Below, piece after piece: positions 18,601-26,704 of a stretch of 64,000 nucleotides of DNA. Both the position numbers and the translations under genes were made by a program. Under the pieces are notes generated by a model. It searched no databases. It saw nothing but the letters and a program-made list of their open reading frames with translations, and was not told the origin of the DNA. Source of the stretch: CAWGMT01 sp963823675 (GTDB lineage: Bacteria; Planctomycetota; Planctomycetia; Isosphaerales; Isosphaeraceae); the NCBI GenBank assembly GCA_963823675.1, contig CAWGMT010000016.1, positions 124,001 through 188,000 of the forward strand, given 5' to 3'. How positions within the stretch are numbered: the stretch's first letter is position 1; each line of letters opens with the position of its first letter.

Positions 18601-20515
18601 CTTGAGGGGAACTGAACGTCTCTTCCAGAAAGCTGACCCCCACACCCTGGGTGCCGCCGACCTGCCGCAAGGTCTCCGGGGCCCAAGGCTTCCCCTTCAA
18701 CATCTCGGCAAACAAGGCGAGCCGGACCGAGATGACCTTGCCGTCCTGGGCAAGCTCGGTGATCGCTTGATCCAGAAAAGCGTGCTGATCTCTGGTCCGA
18801 TTCTGTTCTCGCTCGGGCAGCTTGCCGTATGCGGTGCCGAACGCTCCCAGCACCTTTTGTGCATGTTGAGGGTCGAACAGGTCCACGGCGACGACGTTCC
18901 GATCCGGCATGAGGTCGATCTCCAGTTCCCGCATGAACCGGGTCGCCGCCATCCAGAAATCATCCCGCACCATCACGACCGCCTGCACATGCTCACCATC
19001 GCAGTGCCGAAGAGCAGCGACCAGTTCCGTGTTCTCCTCGCCGCGCTTCGCATGGAGCCACTGCTCGAACTGGTCCAGGACCAGAAGCACCTTCTGACCG
19101 GATCGAAGCATCCGCCCTTGCCGGATCGCCATCAGGGAATCGACCAGGCCCATTTGATGTGACAGATCGGGACAGGCTTTCCGCAACGCCCTCAGAAGGC
19201 GGGATTCTGTTTCCTCCGCGGTCGCCTCGATGTAAGCCGCAAGAACGTGCTTCGCCAGCAGGGGCAGTAATCCCGCCTTGACCAGCGACGACTTTCCGCA
19301 GCCCGAGGGCCCGTAGATCAGCCCCACTCGGAAGGTCTTGTCGGGATCGGTCCTTTCGATAAGGGTCTTCCAGAATCGAATGCTGCCGGGCAGTCCATCA
19401 CGGTCTCGTGGTCCCGGCAGCAATTCCAGGAAGAAGTCGGCGTCTTGCTCATCGAACGAGCGCAGCCCTTTGGGAACGACTTTGATTGCCTGCTGATCGG
19501 AATCCGATTGCTGGGACGTCGATGGGACCGGGGTCGTTTGCTGCGTGGAGCCGGGCGGGATGGCAAACGGGACAAGAGGAGTGGCAGGCGAGACCGTGCC
19601 CCCCGCGGTTTGAACGAAGAAGCGAAGGTCTTCCGCCATGTCCCGAGCCGTCGTGAAACGGTCGGTTGCACGTTTTGACAACGCTTTCAGGCAGATGCGT
19701 TCGAGTTCCTTGGGGATCGTATCATCGATCTGCCGGGGTGGGCGGGCTTCGGTCGTGGCGATCAGGTCCAGCAATTCGTGGCGATCTTCGGCTGCAAACG
19801 GTCGTCGCCCGGTCAAGAGTTCATAGAAAACCACGCCCAGGCTGAAAATGTCTGAGCGACCATCGACACGATGCGATTCGCCACGAGCTTGCTCGGGACT
19901 CATATACGAGGGTGTACCGGCAATTCCGCCACCCCTGCCGAAATCCTCTTCTTTGAGCGCCAGTCCAAAGTCGCCTACGTAGGGCTTGCCCGCGCCGTCA
20001 ATCAGGATATTCGCTGGCTTGATGTCCCGATGAACCAGCCCGCGCGTGTGGGCGTAATGCAGCGCCTCGGCTACCGCGGCAATCAATTCCGCTGATTCGT
20101 GGAATGACAACCTGGCCTGCTCAATTCTCGCTTTCAGGTCGCTTCCCTCGATGTACTTGGACACGACGAAGCACAGACCGTCGTCGGTGCGCCCCACGTC
20201 GTGAACTGGCACGATATGGGGATGGTCGAGGTTCGCAACGATGCGGGCTTCCTCCAGGTATGCCTCGATGTCCTGGGGGCAAGACACGCGATTTCGGCGC
20301 GGGATCTTGATGGCAACCGCGCGGTCCAGGTCTTCGTCGTAGGCTAGAAAGACCTCACCGAACCCGCCTCTTCCGAGCCGTTTCAGCAGGTTGTAACGCC
20401 CGATTTTCGTGGGATGGAGCAGTGAGAAGGATTCCTGCGAGTCCTCACCGAAGGCGTGTAAATCCTGAGTCGAAGACGGATTCTCGGGATCGTCCACCGC
20501 TTGAACCCTCAACAC
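15698..20515 (-). CDS. Ser/Thr kinase - nSTAND NTPase - helical repeats - FGE-sulfatase giant protein
   Basis: 1605 aa in one frame. Kinase domain at about 38-300 is complete: LGRGGFGEVFLAYD, VAIKIP, VHRDIKPANILID, VGDFGLAL, GTPSYMSPEQARG. Next is a STAND-type NTPase (about 350-760) with Walker A IYGPSGCGKSSLVKAG, Walker B KVLLVLDQFEQWL and the typical QLTHDYLVHSLREWLTR block. One membrane helix (ALALAGLAALISIGVVV) follows, then HEAT-like helical repeats, a Lys/Pro/Ser-rich linker, and a C-terminal formylglycine-generating-enzyme/CLec-type domain (GFRLPTESEWEVASRAG, DVHGNLFEWGHDW, RVNRGGSWSNVAAYCRSAFR). In the last block the first of the two catalytic Cys of true FGE is Asn, so the domain is probably a binding module. 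Comparable multi-domain STAND proteins are proposed conflict or signalling receptors. Confidence 0.9.
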   Translation of the reverse strand: MLRVQAVDDPENPSSTQDLHAFGEDSQESFSLLHPTKIGRYNLLKRLGRGGFGEVFLAYDEDLDRAVAIKIPRRNRVSCPQDIEAYLEEARIVANLDHPHIVPVHDVGRTDDGLCFVVSKYIEGSDLKARIEQARLSFHESAELIAAVAEALHYAHTRGLVHRDIKPANILIDGAGKPYVGDFGLALKEEDFGRGGGIAGTPSYMSPEQARGESHRVDGRSDIFSLGVVFYELLTGRRPFAAEDRHELLDLIATTEARPPRQIDDTIPKELERICLKALSKRATDRFTTARDMAEDLRFFVQTAGGTVSPATPLVPFAIPPGSTQQTTPVPSTSQQSDSDQQAIKVVPKGLRSFDEQDADFFLELLPGPRDRDGLPGSIRFWKTLIERTDPDKTFRVGLIYGPSGCGKSSLVKAGLLPLLAKHVLAAYIEATAEETESRLLRALRKACPDLSHQMGLVDSLMAIRQGRMLRSGQKVLLVLDQFEQWLHAKRGEENTELVAALRHCDGEHVQAVVMVRDDFWMAATRFMRELEIDLMPDRNVVAVDLFDPQHAQKVLGAFGTAYGKLPEREQNRTRDQHAFLDQAITELAQDGKVISVRLALFAEMLKGKPWAPETLRQVGGTQGVGVSFLEETFSSPQANPKHRLHQKAAQAVLRALLPETGSDIKGQMRSRQELLEASGYASRPRDFDDLIHILDPELRLITPTEPEGVEGSEWRVEGGNTGGRPGIAAEAENPATLHSPPSTHYFQLTHDYLVHSLREWLTRKQKETRRGRAELKLAERSGLWNAKPENRHLPTLREWLGIRTLTDPKKWTSQQRVMMSKATRLHSLRSALALAGLAALISIGVVVRTRVAREREATRIEGLVGRLVSAEPNQLPVIVKELDANPEVAAAYLSPLLAANAATVDEKRGQLHARLARVSRDRALVDPLLEELLTNKVVYVGPIRQLLRPYAGELTEKLRAILRDEKAEANRRFRAAVALVDYVPDSEAASWNEQDLKFVAEQLVSSNAEFQPLLRDALRPIGARLLGDLERIFADAGATAARQLSAANAFADYAAGDIPKLSQLLALATPEQYAVLYPIVAASPAPATIADLARIAATPPSVELGSVERIPYGQRRANAAVTLLRLGEREKVLPVFVMTDDPEALTQFIFRCRPRGVAADALLDCLQRVSVAPKGRYPKSARYALLLSLGEFSIEEIPESRRVALLEQLADWYRHDPSSGVHGATGWLLRQWGQAEVARQVDRTAVPYASDREWFTLAITVKPAAPPKPNTEPAKENAGSKSGPRKPAESRQSKPDETAKPAASSKSLAPTEKAKLEPPALPLPAKTFYYTFIVFQAGAYDIGSVNDEPDRQKNEVRHRITLTRPYALLDREITFEELIAFSPQYAEFMRQFDAKPADAGFGADWYDAVGFCRWLGQQSGLPERDQSYAAPESLDQAKYPREPNPAANWAPRNWPLELGRRGFRLPTESEWEVASRAGARTAYGFGSEVSLLGRFGWFTENSDKDVHPPRELRPSIRGLFDVHGNLFEWGHDWFGDYGVAAITDPLGSKEGSARVNRGGSWSNVAAYCRSAFRNSNVPTYRPYDYGFRLALSPSGVSPEAAQDR
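18283..18390. repeat. Palindromic repeat inserted in frame inside the kinase-STAND gene
   Basis: Arms at 18283-18311 and 18362-18390 (built on GGGTGGAGGG, GCGAGTGG and their complements) pair with two mismatches. The element lies wholly within the coding region and keeps it open, adding a Ser/Gly/Pro-rich linker translated as GVEGSEWRVEGG ... LHSPPSTH just before the conserved QLTHDYLV block. It has the appearance of a mobile palindrome that landed in a tolerant loop. Confidence 0.7.
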
Positions 20516-20622
20516 GACTGATCTCTGGTTTCAGCCGCTGCTTGTCATTCTCTCATAGCAAGGGACGAAGTTGCGATCCGGCGGGAATGGTGAGTTGGAC
20601 GGATTATTCCGGCGTCGAACCG

Positions 20623-20700
20623 CATACTCGGCACATACTTGGCACGCGCCAGAACCTGCCAAGTATGCCAAGTATGCCAAGTATGTGCCAAGTATGTGTC
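20623..20700. promoter_or_regulatory. Iteron-like direct and inverted repeats upstream of the kinase-STAND gene
   Basis: CCAAGTATG occurs four times on the plus strand at 20659, 20668, 20677 and 20688, the first three head to tail and the fourth after two extra bases. The complement CATACTTGG lies at 20634-20642 and a variant CATACTCGG at 20623-20631. The outermost pair forms a perfect 14-bp inverted repeat, CACATACTTGGCAC (20632-20645) with GTGCCAAGTATGTG (20685-20698). The cluster ends about 108 nt before the kinase-STAND start codon, in the place expected for its promoter region. Function as a multi-site operator is inferred. Confidence 0.6.
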
Positions 20701-20891
20701 GAGGATCGTGGCGCACGATGCGCGACTGGATGCACCTTTCAACTGCCAATAGAATCGCGATCCCGGCCCGAACCCGTCTCATACGAGAGTTGCGCGCAGA
20801 CTGCTACAAACCATTCTCCGCAAATGGGTTACCGCTAATTCAACGGTATTGCCCTGAGCCCGGGGCTTTTGACCTTGGGCGGGCAAAACGG

Positions 20892-20919
20892 AAAAAAACC
20901 AGTGGATTCGTCCCACTGG
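20892..20919 (-). terminator. Intrinsic terminator for the DUF1080 gene
   Basis: On the minus strand CCAGTGG, a 7-nt loop and CCACTGG are followed by a run of seven T (plus-strand A run 20892-20898). This perfect 7-bp stem with a U tract lies about 155 nt after the DUF1080 stop codon in the right orientation. Confidence 0.75.
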
Positions 20920-21073
20920 CTCTCATTGACTGCCATGGCCGGAGAACATCGCGAGAGTACGAAAGCCCAGCTCGCCTTTGGACTTGCGCAGGGGCAGTCT
21001 GTACCGTAGGATTGGGCTCGCACCGACCAAGTACCCGAACGTACGGCAATTCGGCGTTTGAGACGACCTCCGA

Positions 21074-21721
21074 TCACGGCGTCAGATCCTGAATCTCGAT
21101 GTCCTTGTATCGAACCTCCATCGCCGGACCGACATGAACCTGGAGCGCGATGATTCCCTCTTTATCAAACTTGGAATCCGTCCGGTCGATGACTCGCGTG
21201 CCGTTGAGGTCGATCGTGACGTGATCGCCCTTGGCGGTGATCACGAATTCGTTCCAATCGTTGTTCTTCACCAGTTCCTTGGCCTTGTCTTCCGGATAGC
21301 GCTCGAGAATGCCGCGGCCGCGCTCTTCATAAAGCAATCCCCAGTATCCGTCCGCCACGTCGGCCTGTGGTCCCGAAACCACCCCTTCCGATGTGCGCTT
21401 GCTGCGGAATTGGATGCCGGAATTGCCGTTGCGAAACTTGACCTTGGCCTTGAGCACGAAGTCCCCATAAGTCTTTTCAGTCGCGAGGAATTCGTTCTTC
21501 TTCAGGTCGCCTTTGGTCCGGCCGACGATCTCGCCGTCTAGGACGGTGAAAAGCTCCTTGTCCTCGGGCGTAACCCAGCCGCTCAAATCCTTGCCATTAA
21601 AGAGCGGTTGGAACTTTTTCTCCTCCTGGCTCGAAACGTTTGCCGCAAGTTGCAAGGCGGTCAGTCCCGAGGCACACAAGAACACCAAAAAGTTGGCGGC
21701 TCTTCTGGTCGATCGAGTCAT
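21074..21721 (-). CDS. Secreted DUF1080 (3-keto-disaccharide hydrolase-type) protein
   Basis: 215 aa from ATG 21721, chosen because the protein then starts with a signal peptide (MTRSTRRAANFLVFLCASGL). The family core is plain: FQPLFNGKDLSGWVTPED, then FTVLDGEIVGRTKG, FVLKAKVKFRNGNSGIQFRS, a YWGLLYEERGRG block, WNEFVITAKGDHVTIDLNG and a closing VRYKDIEIQDL. DUF1080 domains are concanavalin-like beta sandwiches, and some members hydrolyse 3-keto-glycosides. They are greatly expanded in Planctomycetota. Probably acts on sugars outside the cytoplasm. It has its own terminator downstream. Confidence 0.9.
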   Translation of the reverse strand: MTRSTRRAANFLVFLCASGLTALQLAANVSSQEEKKFQPLFNGKDLSGWVTPEDKELFTVLDGEIVGRTKGDLKKNEFLATEKTYGDFVLKAKVKFRNGNSGIQFRSKRTSEGVVSGPQADVADGYWGLLYEERGRGILERYPEDKAKELVKNNDWNEFVITAKGDHVTIDLNGTRVIDRTDSKFDKEGIIALQVHVGPAMEVRYKDIEIQDLTP

Positions 21722-21857
21722 GAGAGAGGTCCTTGAATGCGGGCGCAGGAACGGGTCGGACGCCACGAACGCCGGTGGTCCAGCTCCCGCGAAACGGGGT
21801 CTGCCAGACCTATTTCATCAGGCTAATGCTCGATTGTGCCGGGACGCCCACGGGCGG

Positions 21858-22484
21858 TCAATCACCGAGTCGGGAATCATCCACAAGCGCGCTGGCTTGC
21901 AGAAGTTTCTGGACATGCTTGGCGAGAATGTCAACCTCGATATTGACGCGATCGCCCGGTTGAATGATGCCGAGGGTCGTCACAGCCAACGTATGAGGGA
22001 TGAGCATGACCGAAAACGAGTCGGGCCAGACATCGACCAGGGTCAGGCTCACTCCATCGACGGCGATTGACCCCTTGGCGACCAGAAGCGGAGTCCAGCG
22101 GGGCTCGATCCCGAACGCGAGAAACTCCCATTCCCCCTCCCGCCGGCGCTGGCGCAGGACGGCGGTCGTGTCGATGTGTCCCGAGACGAAGTGGCCTCCG
22201 AGCCGGTCGCCGACCTTCAGGGCGCGCTCCAGGTTGACGCGGTCGCCCGCGCGCTGGGAGCCCAGGTTGGTGCGAGCCAGAGTCTCGGGCCCGGCTTGCA
22301 CCTCGAATCGATCAAGAGCGACGGCGATGGCGGTCAGACAGCAGCCATTGATGGCGATACTCTCTCCCAGCCGTAATTGGCCGTCGTCAGCCAGGCCCGG
22401 GGAGCTGATCTCCAGGCGGCGGCCCGCATTTTCGTCGATCGCCCGCTCCAGGCGGCCCAGCCCTTCCACTAACCCTGTAAACAC
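21858..22484 (-). CDS. ribE: Riboflavin synthase alpha subunit
   Basis: 208 aa. Converts two 6,7-dimethyl-8-ribityllumazine molecules to riboflavin. The start GTG 22484 is chosen because it begins exactly at the family N-terminus, (M)FTGLVEGLGRLE. Two lumazine-binding repeats are visible: first with GESIAINGCCLTAIAV and second with VAKGSIAVDGVSLTLVDV; the C-terminal repeat holds IPHTLAVTTLG and the helix LAKHVQKLL. Length is normal. No other riboflavin genes are adjacent. The upstream region carries a large palindromic repeat rather than an obvious FMN riboswitch. Confidence 0.94.
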   Translation of the reverse strand: MFTGLVEGLGRLERAIDENAGRRLEISSPGLADDGQLRLGESIAINGCCLTAIAVALDRFEVQAGPETLARTNLGSQRAGDRVNLERALKVGDRLGGHFVSGHIDTTAVLRQRRREGEWEFLAFGIEPRWTPLLVAKGSIAVDGVSLTLVDVWPDSFSVMLIPHTLAVTTLGIIQPGDRVNIEVDILAKHVQKLLQASALVDDSRLGD

Positions 22485-22900
22485 GTCCGTCTTCTCCGAG
22501 TGGATGACGCCCTCGGTGCGGCTTTCCGCGGGAAACGTAACCACAGCAGATGTCCGCAACTCGAGTCTCCTCCCCCCTTGTGGGGGAGGACCAAGGTGGG
22601 GGGGACCACGGCTTCGCTTGGGGCGTGCGTCTCGTCTCACGCCCCCCACCCTTCCCTCCCCCACAACGGGGGGCGGGAAAGCGTAACGGAATCGGCGGGG
22701 GTGCATAGTCTGCGCGAGACGACGTTTTCCGCCATCGCTGCTCTATGGTAGCACGGCCGGATGCCGGGTAGAATCGCGAGACATGCTTGGCTGGCGTCTC
22801 GCGCAAGCCGGTTCACACCCGTCCGGCGCGGGCGATCGTCCTCGGTTTTGAACGATTTGATACTTCGATCTGTTACTTTGGCCACGGGGAGACCGACTTC
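22485..22900. other. Divergent intergenic region with palindromic repeat
   Basis: Spacer between ribE (leftward) and the aldo/keto reductase (rightward). Its centre is occupied by the palindrome listed at 22571-22673. I see no conserved riboswitch-like structure and no strong promoter match. The rest (22680-22900) holds nothing I can assign. Confidence 0.5.
22571..22673. repeat. Large C/G-rich inverted repeat
   Basis: Arms at 22571-22603 and 22641-22673 are inverted copies with a few mismatches, each containing CCCCCC, TTGTGGGGGAGG and GGTGGGGGG-type blocks, around a 37-nt loop. Translations of this family give PPPVVGEGRVGG-like strings that appear in many unrelated genomes. A single-arm relative lies at 11600-11632. 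Confidence 0.65.
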
Positions 22901-23821
22901 ATGACACCTCCTCTCAATCGCCGCGATTTCATCGGCCTGGCCGCGGTCTCCACCACCGCCGCCCTGGCTACGAGCACCGTCCCGCCGGCCGGCGCCGCCA
23001 CGGGACGGGCTGGCCGCGACCGAAGATCGCTACCCAAGAGTCCCACCGATAAGGTGACGCTCGGCAAGAGCGGCATCCAGGTCTCGCTGATCGGAATGGG
23101 CACCGGCAGCATCGGCTCGGGCCAAGCCAGCAACCAGACTCGCCTCGGCATCAAGGGGTTTGCCCGCGTCGTCGGCCACGCCCTGGACCAGGGCGTTTGC
23201 TTCTTCGACGTGGCCGACCAGTACGGCTCGCACGTTTATCTCCGCGAGGCGCTCAAGGGTGTGCCGCGCGAGCGATACGTGATTCAGACCAAGACCCACG
23301 CGACGAATTCCGCCGATGCCAAGAGCCACCTGGAGCGCTACCGTCTGGAGCTCGGGGTCGAGTACATCGACATCGTCCTCTTGCACTGCATGCAGAAATC
23401 CGGCTGGCCCGCCGATAACCGGGGGTCGATGGAATACCTCATGAGAGCCAAGGAAGAAAAGATCATTCGCGCTCACGGCACGAGCTGCCACGGCATGGAC
23501 CCTCTGCGAACGTCCGCCAAGAACCCCTTTGTTGAGGTCGACCTGGCGCGGATCAACCCCGAAGGGCTGATCATGGACGACCGCAAGCCCGACGAGGTTG
23601 CCTCGGTACTCGAGGAAATGCACAACGCCGGCAAGGGGATCGTTGGCATGAAGATCCTCGGAGAGGGCCGGATCAACACCCCGGAACGCAAGGACGCCTC
23701 GCTCCGTTTCGTGCTTGGTTTAGGCTCCGTCGACGCGTTCATCATCGGCTTTGAAACGCCCGAACAGATCGACGATATCCTCAAGCGTACCGCCGCTGCC
23801 CTCGAATCGTTGCGGGCGTAG
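22901..23821 (+). CDS. Tat-exported aldo/keto reductase
   Basis: 306 aa from ATG 22901. The N-terminus has a twin-arginine signal (NRRDFIGLAAVSTTAALATS), so the protein is probably exported folded. The TIM-barrel reductase has the expected tetrad positions: Asp and Tyr in FFDVADQYGSH, Lys in IQTKTHA, His in IVLLHCM. The usual C-terminal NADPH-binding loop is short, as in the secreted planctomycete members. Substrate unknown, perhaps an oxidised sugar. It stands alone, with ribE divergent and an esterase convergent. Confidence 0.88.
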   Translation: MTPPLNRRDFIGLAAVSTTAALATSTVPPAGAATGRAGRDRRSLPKSPTDKVTLGKSGIQVSLIGMGTGSIGSGQASNQTRLGIKGFARVVGHALDQGVCFFDVADQYGSHVYLREALKGVPRERYVIQTKTHATNSADAKSHLERYRLELGVEYIDIVLLHCMQKSGWPADNRGSMEYLMRAKEEKIIRAHGTSCHGMDPLRTSAKNPFVEVDLARINPEGLIMDDRKPDEVASVLEEMHNAGKGIVGMKILGEGRINTPERKDASLRFVLGLGSVDAFIIGFETPEQIDDILKRTAAALESLRA

Positions 23822-23829
23822 CGGCCGCG

Positions 23830-23940
23830 GTAGTCATCACGCTCGGCGTGATGGCTACACTAACCCCGATACCGTTGAATTAGCGATAAGTTGGGGATAG
23901 CCAACGAATTGATCTCGTTCCCACGCTCTGCGCGGGAACG
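23830..23940. repeat. Two different short palindromes at a convergent junction
   Basis: The first, at 23830-23858, is a palindrome GTAGTCATCACGCT...GTGATGGCTAC related to the 61-bp repeats at 42707-42868. The second, at 23916-23940, is CGTTCCCACGC...GCGGGAACG, a dispersed hairpin family I recall from several bacterial phyla. Both fall between the aldo/keto reductase and esterase stops and may terminate transcription from either side. Confidence 0.6.
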
Positions 23941-23986
23941 CCGTCCAGGGCGCTTCGCGTCGTGATCGCCGCTGTCGATCACCCGC

Positions 23987-25820
23987 TCAATGGCGCTCCT
24001 CCAGCCAGCGCTTGGCGGTGTGATAGAGCGGGGAAGCATAGTAAGACTCGACAATCGTTTGACACTTGGCATACCCCTCGTCTCGCTTTTGCTGCTGGAA
24101 AAGCTGCCGCGCCTCGTTGAAGGCGGTCTTGGCCGGCCCTTCGTGGCGCGCGCGCAGCTCGGCAAAGGCCGCTGTGGCCTTGCGCGCGTCATCGGCAAAT
24201 TCAAAGTCGTCGCGATACGCCAGGAAGCCGTCGATCCACGAGTTGTCCTTGGCGGCACGGATGAGCCTCAGATACTTGGCCGCGCCGGGGGCCGCCTTGG
24301 CGGCGATCGTACGGGCCAGGTCATCGGCGCGACGCTTCTGTCCAGCGTCAAGCTTGAGGTCGCGGACGCGGCGGAGGGCGGCGATCGCGTCGCGATATCC
24401 CCCCTCCCCCAGGCGCTTCTTGGCGAAGTCGAGCAAGGCTGCCGGGTTATTCGAAGTATGCGCCTCGAGCCAACGGATCGCAGGCCCGACCGGAAGCCGC
24501 GCAAACATGTGTGCGCCGCGATCGTCGGCGAAGAATCGAAACGCCGGCCAGCCCGCGTCACCGAAAACCGTCGCTGCGTACTGGCCGCCGGCAAAGCCAA
24601 CCAGGGGATCGGTCTTGCCGTGGATGATCGCCAGCGGGACTTTCCGCTGCGCTTCTCGAAGCGCGGAATCGGTGTAAGCCTCCGGCTCGCACTGGAAGAT
24701 CAACTCGCACGAGATCGGAAACGCGCCTGCCATCGATTCCGGAAAGTTCATCAGCAAGCTATAAGTCAGGTAGCCCCCCTGAGAATGCCCGCCGACGAAG
24801 TAGTGCGAGATCGGGTAGACGCCCTTGAGCTCGGCCATGGCCTCGCTCACCAGGGCCGGGCTCTCACGATCCGTACCTGGGAAGCCCTTGTAGGTGCTGC
24901 GGCCGACATAATTAACATACGTATAGTTGAATTGTGGCTCGTCGCCCATGCTCGATGGCGTCTCTCCGTTGATGCCCAGCAGGATGTAATCGCGCAACAT
25001 CGGGCCACGCCGCGGCCAGCGTGGCCACATAGGCTCGGCCGTTCATGTTGGAACCGTGGAGGATCACGACCGCCGGCCACTTCTTGGCCGAGCCGGTCTG
25101 GTATCCCTCGGGGGCCCGGACGGTGTAGGTCAGAAGGCCCTGGGTCGAGCCATCGAGGATCTTGCCGGCGGCCAGCGGAACGTGCCGCAGGTATTCCTGG
25201 GCGTGCCGGCCTTTCCAGCCAAACCATTGTGCGAATCCGTCGGTATTGCCCGCCCCGCCAAACGATTTGCCATCGGAGGCGAAGTCAAACCAACCATGGC
25301 CGCTGCGGAAAGTCTGAAAGCGGAAATCCAGCCTGCGTCCGGCCGCGTCGCCGTCGAGTTTCGAATCGCCTCGCAGCGCCAGGCGGCCCTTGACCTTCGC
25401 ACCGTCCTGAGAAAGCTCCATCAGCCCGAGGTCCGTCAGCCACAGGCCGGGTAACGAAGCGGCCTTGTCGGCTTTTGCGCGGGGATCGGGCCGCCAGCCG
25501 TTCCAGGGACCACTGCGCCCGCCGCGAACCTGAAACTTGCCCGTGAAGGCATTTCCCGATGCGTCGAGGGTAAACTCGGCGCTTCCCTTGGCCTGGCCCT
25601 CCTGGTAATCGAAATTCAGGACGTTGCCCTTGACCGTGCCCGTGAGCGGAAAGCGGCCGTTTGGTCCGTACTTTCCGGTTACCGCGTCGCCGTTCTGCTC
25701 GAGCTTGACGATCCCAATCGTCGTACGCCACTCACCGTGGAATTGACCGTCCGCCGCGGCGGCCGTCACCACGGCGATCGTACACCCAACACCTGCAAAA
25801 GCCCCAAGGACACGTCTCAT
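23987..25820 (-). CDS. Secreted alpha/beta-hydrolase (esterase), one frameshift
   Basis: About 610 aa if one base is removed. ATG 25820 follows GGAGG and gives a signal peptide (MRRVLGAFAGVGCTIAVVTA). The N-terminal 230 residues are a beta-rich module (TIGIVKLEQNGDAVTGKYGP and a related second repeat). The hydrolase begins near KKWPAVVILHGSNMNGR. At about 25005-25025 the frame changes and continues as RDYILLGINGETPSSM. The nucleophile elbow is VGGHSQGGYLTY, the acid lies near IHGKTDPLVG and the His near DDRGAHMFAR. A C-terminal helical tail with repeated Ala/Arg helices follows. The nearest function is a polyhydroxybutyrate-depolymerase-like or related esterase. Confidence 0.78.
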
Positions 25821-26207
25821 GGCGGTGCCTCCGCTGGCCGGAAAGGATCCATGTTTCCCTTTGGTCCATGACTGGGAAGTGCTTCGATGCCCGCGATCAT
25901 TCAGGATGCCCGCACCGCCTCCGCGCGGCAAGCACCTATCGGCGATCGAAGGATCGAAAACCGGTCGCAGCCGGGAAAACCAACCGCGGAGGAAGCGCTC
26001 GATGCGCGGCCCGAAGCGAGTGGAAACGCTCTTGCCACGGCGCGATTCGACATGCGTGAGGAGGCGGAAAGCAATAAGATCGATCTGGGTGTGCGATCCC
26101 TCATCGGGCGCGATTGGTCCTGACCCACCACCCGGTACTCGGGAAAACGAATGGACGCCAGCAGAGTGGCGTTTGTAATCAAGGACTTGCGTCAGCGTTG
26201 TCGGGAT
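25821..26207. other. Intergenic region, no supported gene
   Basis: About 390 nt upstream of the esterase and downstream of the small membrane protein gene, both on the minus strand. Short frames on both strands lack domains and good ribosome sites. No palindrome or terminator stands out. Confidence 0.45.
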
Positions 26208-26360
26208 TCAGCGCCGCAATCTCGCGGCAGGCGTTACACCCTTGTCCATCTCGAGACCCCATCGCGGCAACGGAATGCGCGAATCGGGCGCAAGATAAAT
26301 AACAGCACCCACCACCATGAATACGACCAGCCAGACCAGCAAGTCCAGAACCTGTCGCAT
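26208..26360 (-). CDS. Small single-pass membrane protein (50 aa)
   Basis: A 50-codon frame from ATG 26360 to TGA 26208. The start is preceded by a perfect AGGAGG Shine-Dalgarno with 8 nt spacing. The product begins MRQVLDLLVWLVVFMVVGAV, one strong transmembrane helix of about 20 residues, followed by YLAPDSRIPLPRWGLEMDKG and a basic end. The topology would put the Pro-rich tail outside. I do not know the family. The ribosome site and hydrophobic design argue that it is real despite its size. Confidence 0.6.
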   Translation of the reverse strand: MRQVLDLLVWLVVFMVVGAVIYLAPDSRIPLPRWGLEMDKGVTPAARLRR

Positions 26361-26704
26361 GACAGCCGCCTCCTAATTTACTACTTTAGAACTGCGGCGA
26401 TTGTGACGCCTATTATCTGAATCGTCGTTTCGCGCGCTCAGTGGAAATCTATTAACGGCCTCGGGCTCATTTCATTGTCGAATTCCGGAGCACGACGTTG
26501 CGTTTGTGCAACGTGCCCTGCTCCCAAGGAACAATAGGTGATTTACCGGTTTCTGTCTTTGTGAATATTCTCGCCACGATCGAGCGCCCGCTGGCCGCTG
26601 GTAGACGTGCTTTCGCGAGTCACGCTCCCGGGACCGAAACGACTTCAACCGATTCTATTATCTAATACGACGGACGCGTTCTTCTCGGAATCGAAATTGT
26701 CGCT
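26361..26704. other. Divergent A/T-richer intergenic region
   Basis: Lies between the small membrane protein (leftward) and the phospholipase D-like gene (rightward). A short hairpin ACGTTGC...GCAACGT sits near 26493-26512. A/T-rich motifs upstream of both starts could serve as promoters, but no clean -35/-10 pair is evident. Confidence 0.4.

Larger units (their letters stand above)
20516..21073. other. Intergenic region upstream of the kinase-STAND gene
   Basis: About 560 nt between two genes on the minus strand. It holds the direct and inverted repeats at 20623-20700 and an intrinsic terminator for the DUF1080 gene at 20892-20919. Base composition is more A/T rich than the genes. No open frame here shows a domain or ribosome site. 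Confidence 0.55.

Noticed and set aside
20623..20700. Replication origin or plasmid iterons
   Set aside because: No replication initiator gene or A/T-rich unwinding region is adjacent; position upstream of the kinase-STAND gene fits an operator better.
22485..22900. FMN riboswitch upstream of riboflavin synthase
   Set aside because: The region is dominated by a C/G-rich palindrome of a dispersed family and I could not find the conserved riboswitch core.
23990..25393. A 467-codon plus-strand frame opposite the esterase
   Set aside because: The minus strand carries the GHSQGG hydrolase; the plus frame has random-like composition and no start signal.
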